In this document: positions 42,037 to 42,741 of the stretch, one piece after another
Layout of the letters: every line of letters begins with the position of its first letter
How positions within the stretch are numbered: the first letter of the stretch is position 1
Assembly: GCA_964464465.1 (NCBI GenBank)
Contig: CAYXGF010000007.1
Span: forward strand, 1-42,741
Origin: UBA940 sp964464465
GTDB lineage: Bacteria; Bacteroidota; Bacteroidia; Bacteroidales; Rikenellaceae
DNA length: 42,741 nt
Direction: 5' to 3'
Notes under the pieces: generated by a model
What the model saw: the letters and a program-made list of their open reading frames with translations, nothing else
What the model was told of the DNA's origin: nothing
The model's database searches: none
Made by a program: the position numbers and the translations under genes

Positions 42037-42069
42037 TTTGTTTTTGCGCCCCGCTTGATAGTATCTTTG
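42037..42069 (+). promoter_or_regulatory. Promoter of nadC
   Basis: TTTG at 42037-42040, a 21-bp spacer and TATCTTTG at 42062-42069: both elements of the Bacteroidetes primary sigma consensus. It lies 25 bp before the nadC ATG. Confidence 0.8.
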
Positions 42070-42094
42070 TCACAGTACAGTAATTTTTTTTGCA

Positions 42095-42741
42095 ATGAAA
42101 GAGGAATACAAACCGTTTGCGCAGGCTCTTATCGAGCTTGCGGTGAAGGAGGATATAGGCGACGGCGACCATACGTCGCTGGCATGCATTCCGGCCGACG
42201 AGCGCGGACGCATGAAGCTGTTGTGCAAGCAGGAAGGCATTCTGGCCGGAGTGGAGATTGCCGAGATGGTGCTCCGACGCATAGACGGCGACATCGTTTT
42301 CGAGAAGGTGCTGTCGGACGGAGCCGCAATAAAGCCGGGCGACGTAGCGTTTTATGTGGAGGGCCGCGTCCGCTCGCTTTTGCAGGCGGAGCGTCTGCTG
42401 CTCAACATCATGCAGCGCATGAGCGGCGTGGCGACGCAGACCGCCCGTTATGTGAAGCTGCTCGAAGGCACCGGCACGCGTGTTCTCGATACGCGCAAGA
42501 CCACGCCCGGTATGCGCGTGCTCGACAAGATGGCTGTCAAGATAGGCGGCGGCGAGAATCACCGCATAGGCCTGTTCGACATGATTCTGCTCAAAGACAA
42601 CCATATAGATTTCGCCGGCGGAATCACGGCCGCCGTCACGCGTGTCAGGGAGTATCTCGCCTCCACCGGCCGGCAGCTTCCCATCGAGGTCGAGGTGCGT
42701 TCTTTCGAGGATATCGACGAAGTGATGCGTCTGGACGGCAT
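42095..42741 (+). CDS. nadC: Nicotinate-nucleotide pyrophosphorylase (carboxylating), 3' end outside window
   Basis: The frame is open from ATG 42095 to the window edge (215 codons visible; the family is about 280-290), so the C-terminus is missing. It makes nicotinate mononucleotide from quinolinate and PRPP in de novo NAD synthesis. Motifs: KEDIGDGDHTSLACIP near 18-33, ERLLLNIMQRMSGVAT, VLDTRKTTPGMR (130-141) and GGGENHRIGLFDMILLKDNH (151-170), which hold the quinolinate and PRPP contacts. A consensus promoter precedes it. It is divergent from the aromatic operon, with about 240 bp between the leader ATG and its own. Confidence 0.96.
   Translation, partial: MKEEYKPFAQALIELAVKEDIGDGDHTSLACIPADERGRMKLLCKQEGILAGVEIAEMVLRRIDGDIVFEKVLSDGAAIKPGDVAFYVEGRVRSLLQAERLLLNIMQRMSGVATQTARYVKLLEGTGTRVLDTRKTTPGMRVLDKMAVKIGGGENHRIGLFDMILLKDNHIDFAGGITAAVTRVREYLASTGRQLPIEVEVRSFEDIDEVMRLDG

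Overview
The window reads as chromosome of a Bacteroidales bacterium, most likely Rikenellaceae/Alistipes-like; the family-level guess is inference. Supporting signs are Bacteroidetes-type promoters (TAnnTTTG -7 boxes), weak Shine-Dalgarno signals, lipoproteins with BACON, fimbrillin-like and BspA-type leucine-rich-repeat domains, a DUF4254-GT9 pair, and gyrA followed by a TPR gene. No CRISPR array, insertion sequence or phage was seen.

Layout. 1-4650 (+): 3' part of hflX, then upp, deoC, cls and an outer-membrane beta-barrel gene. 4757-5103: a perfect 22-bp inverted repeat, a frameshifted C-terminal scrap of a BspA-like LRR gene, and tRNA-Met(CAT) with its terminator. 5191-9766 (-): a two-BACON M64 peptidase lipoprotein behind a lipocalin-like lipoprotein, a small XRE-type regulator with a long leader, a conserved unknown, and a LysM glucosaminidase. 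9912-13028 (+): DUF4254, GT9 heptosyltransferase, gcvH, mdh. 13487-16153 (+): a large BspA-like LRR lipoprotein. 16245-21646 (-): a complete, tightly overlapping biotin operon bioB-A-F-G-C-D. 22030-29499: a surface/secretion block holding a CotH-kinase lipoprotein and an LRR lipoprotein that share a fimbrillin-like N-terminal domain, a PepSY-like gene on the other strand, and a C10 (streptopain-like) protease followed by a small BACON-like lipoprotein. 29965-33889 (-): gyrA and a TPR protein. 34121-41701 (-): prephenate dehydratase, aminotransferase, prephenate dehydrogenase and DAHP synthase/chorismate mutase, followed 23 bp later by a three-gene cassette: protein kinase with WG repeats, VWA protein, and a second WG protein whose N-terminal half looks like a degenerate copy of the kinase. 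42095-end (+): nadC, cut by the window edge.

Two observations stand out. First, the aromatic operon is preceded by a trp-style attenuator: a 22-codon leader ORF with five Tyr, three Phe and one Trp codon, mutually exclusive antiterminator and terminator hairpins, and a T8 tract just before pheA. Second, the kinase/VWA/pseudokinase-WG cassette sits as the distal part of the same strand run and looks like an uncharacterised signalling module. Other leads are the C10 protease with a possible inhibitor or partner, the CotH/LRR pair, and a GC-rich structured non-coding patch near 29.7-29.8 kb.
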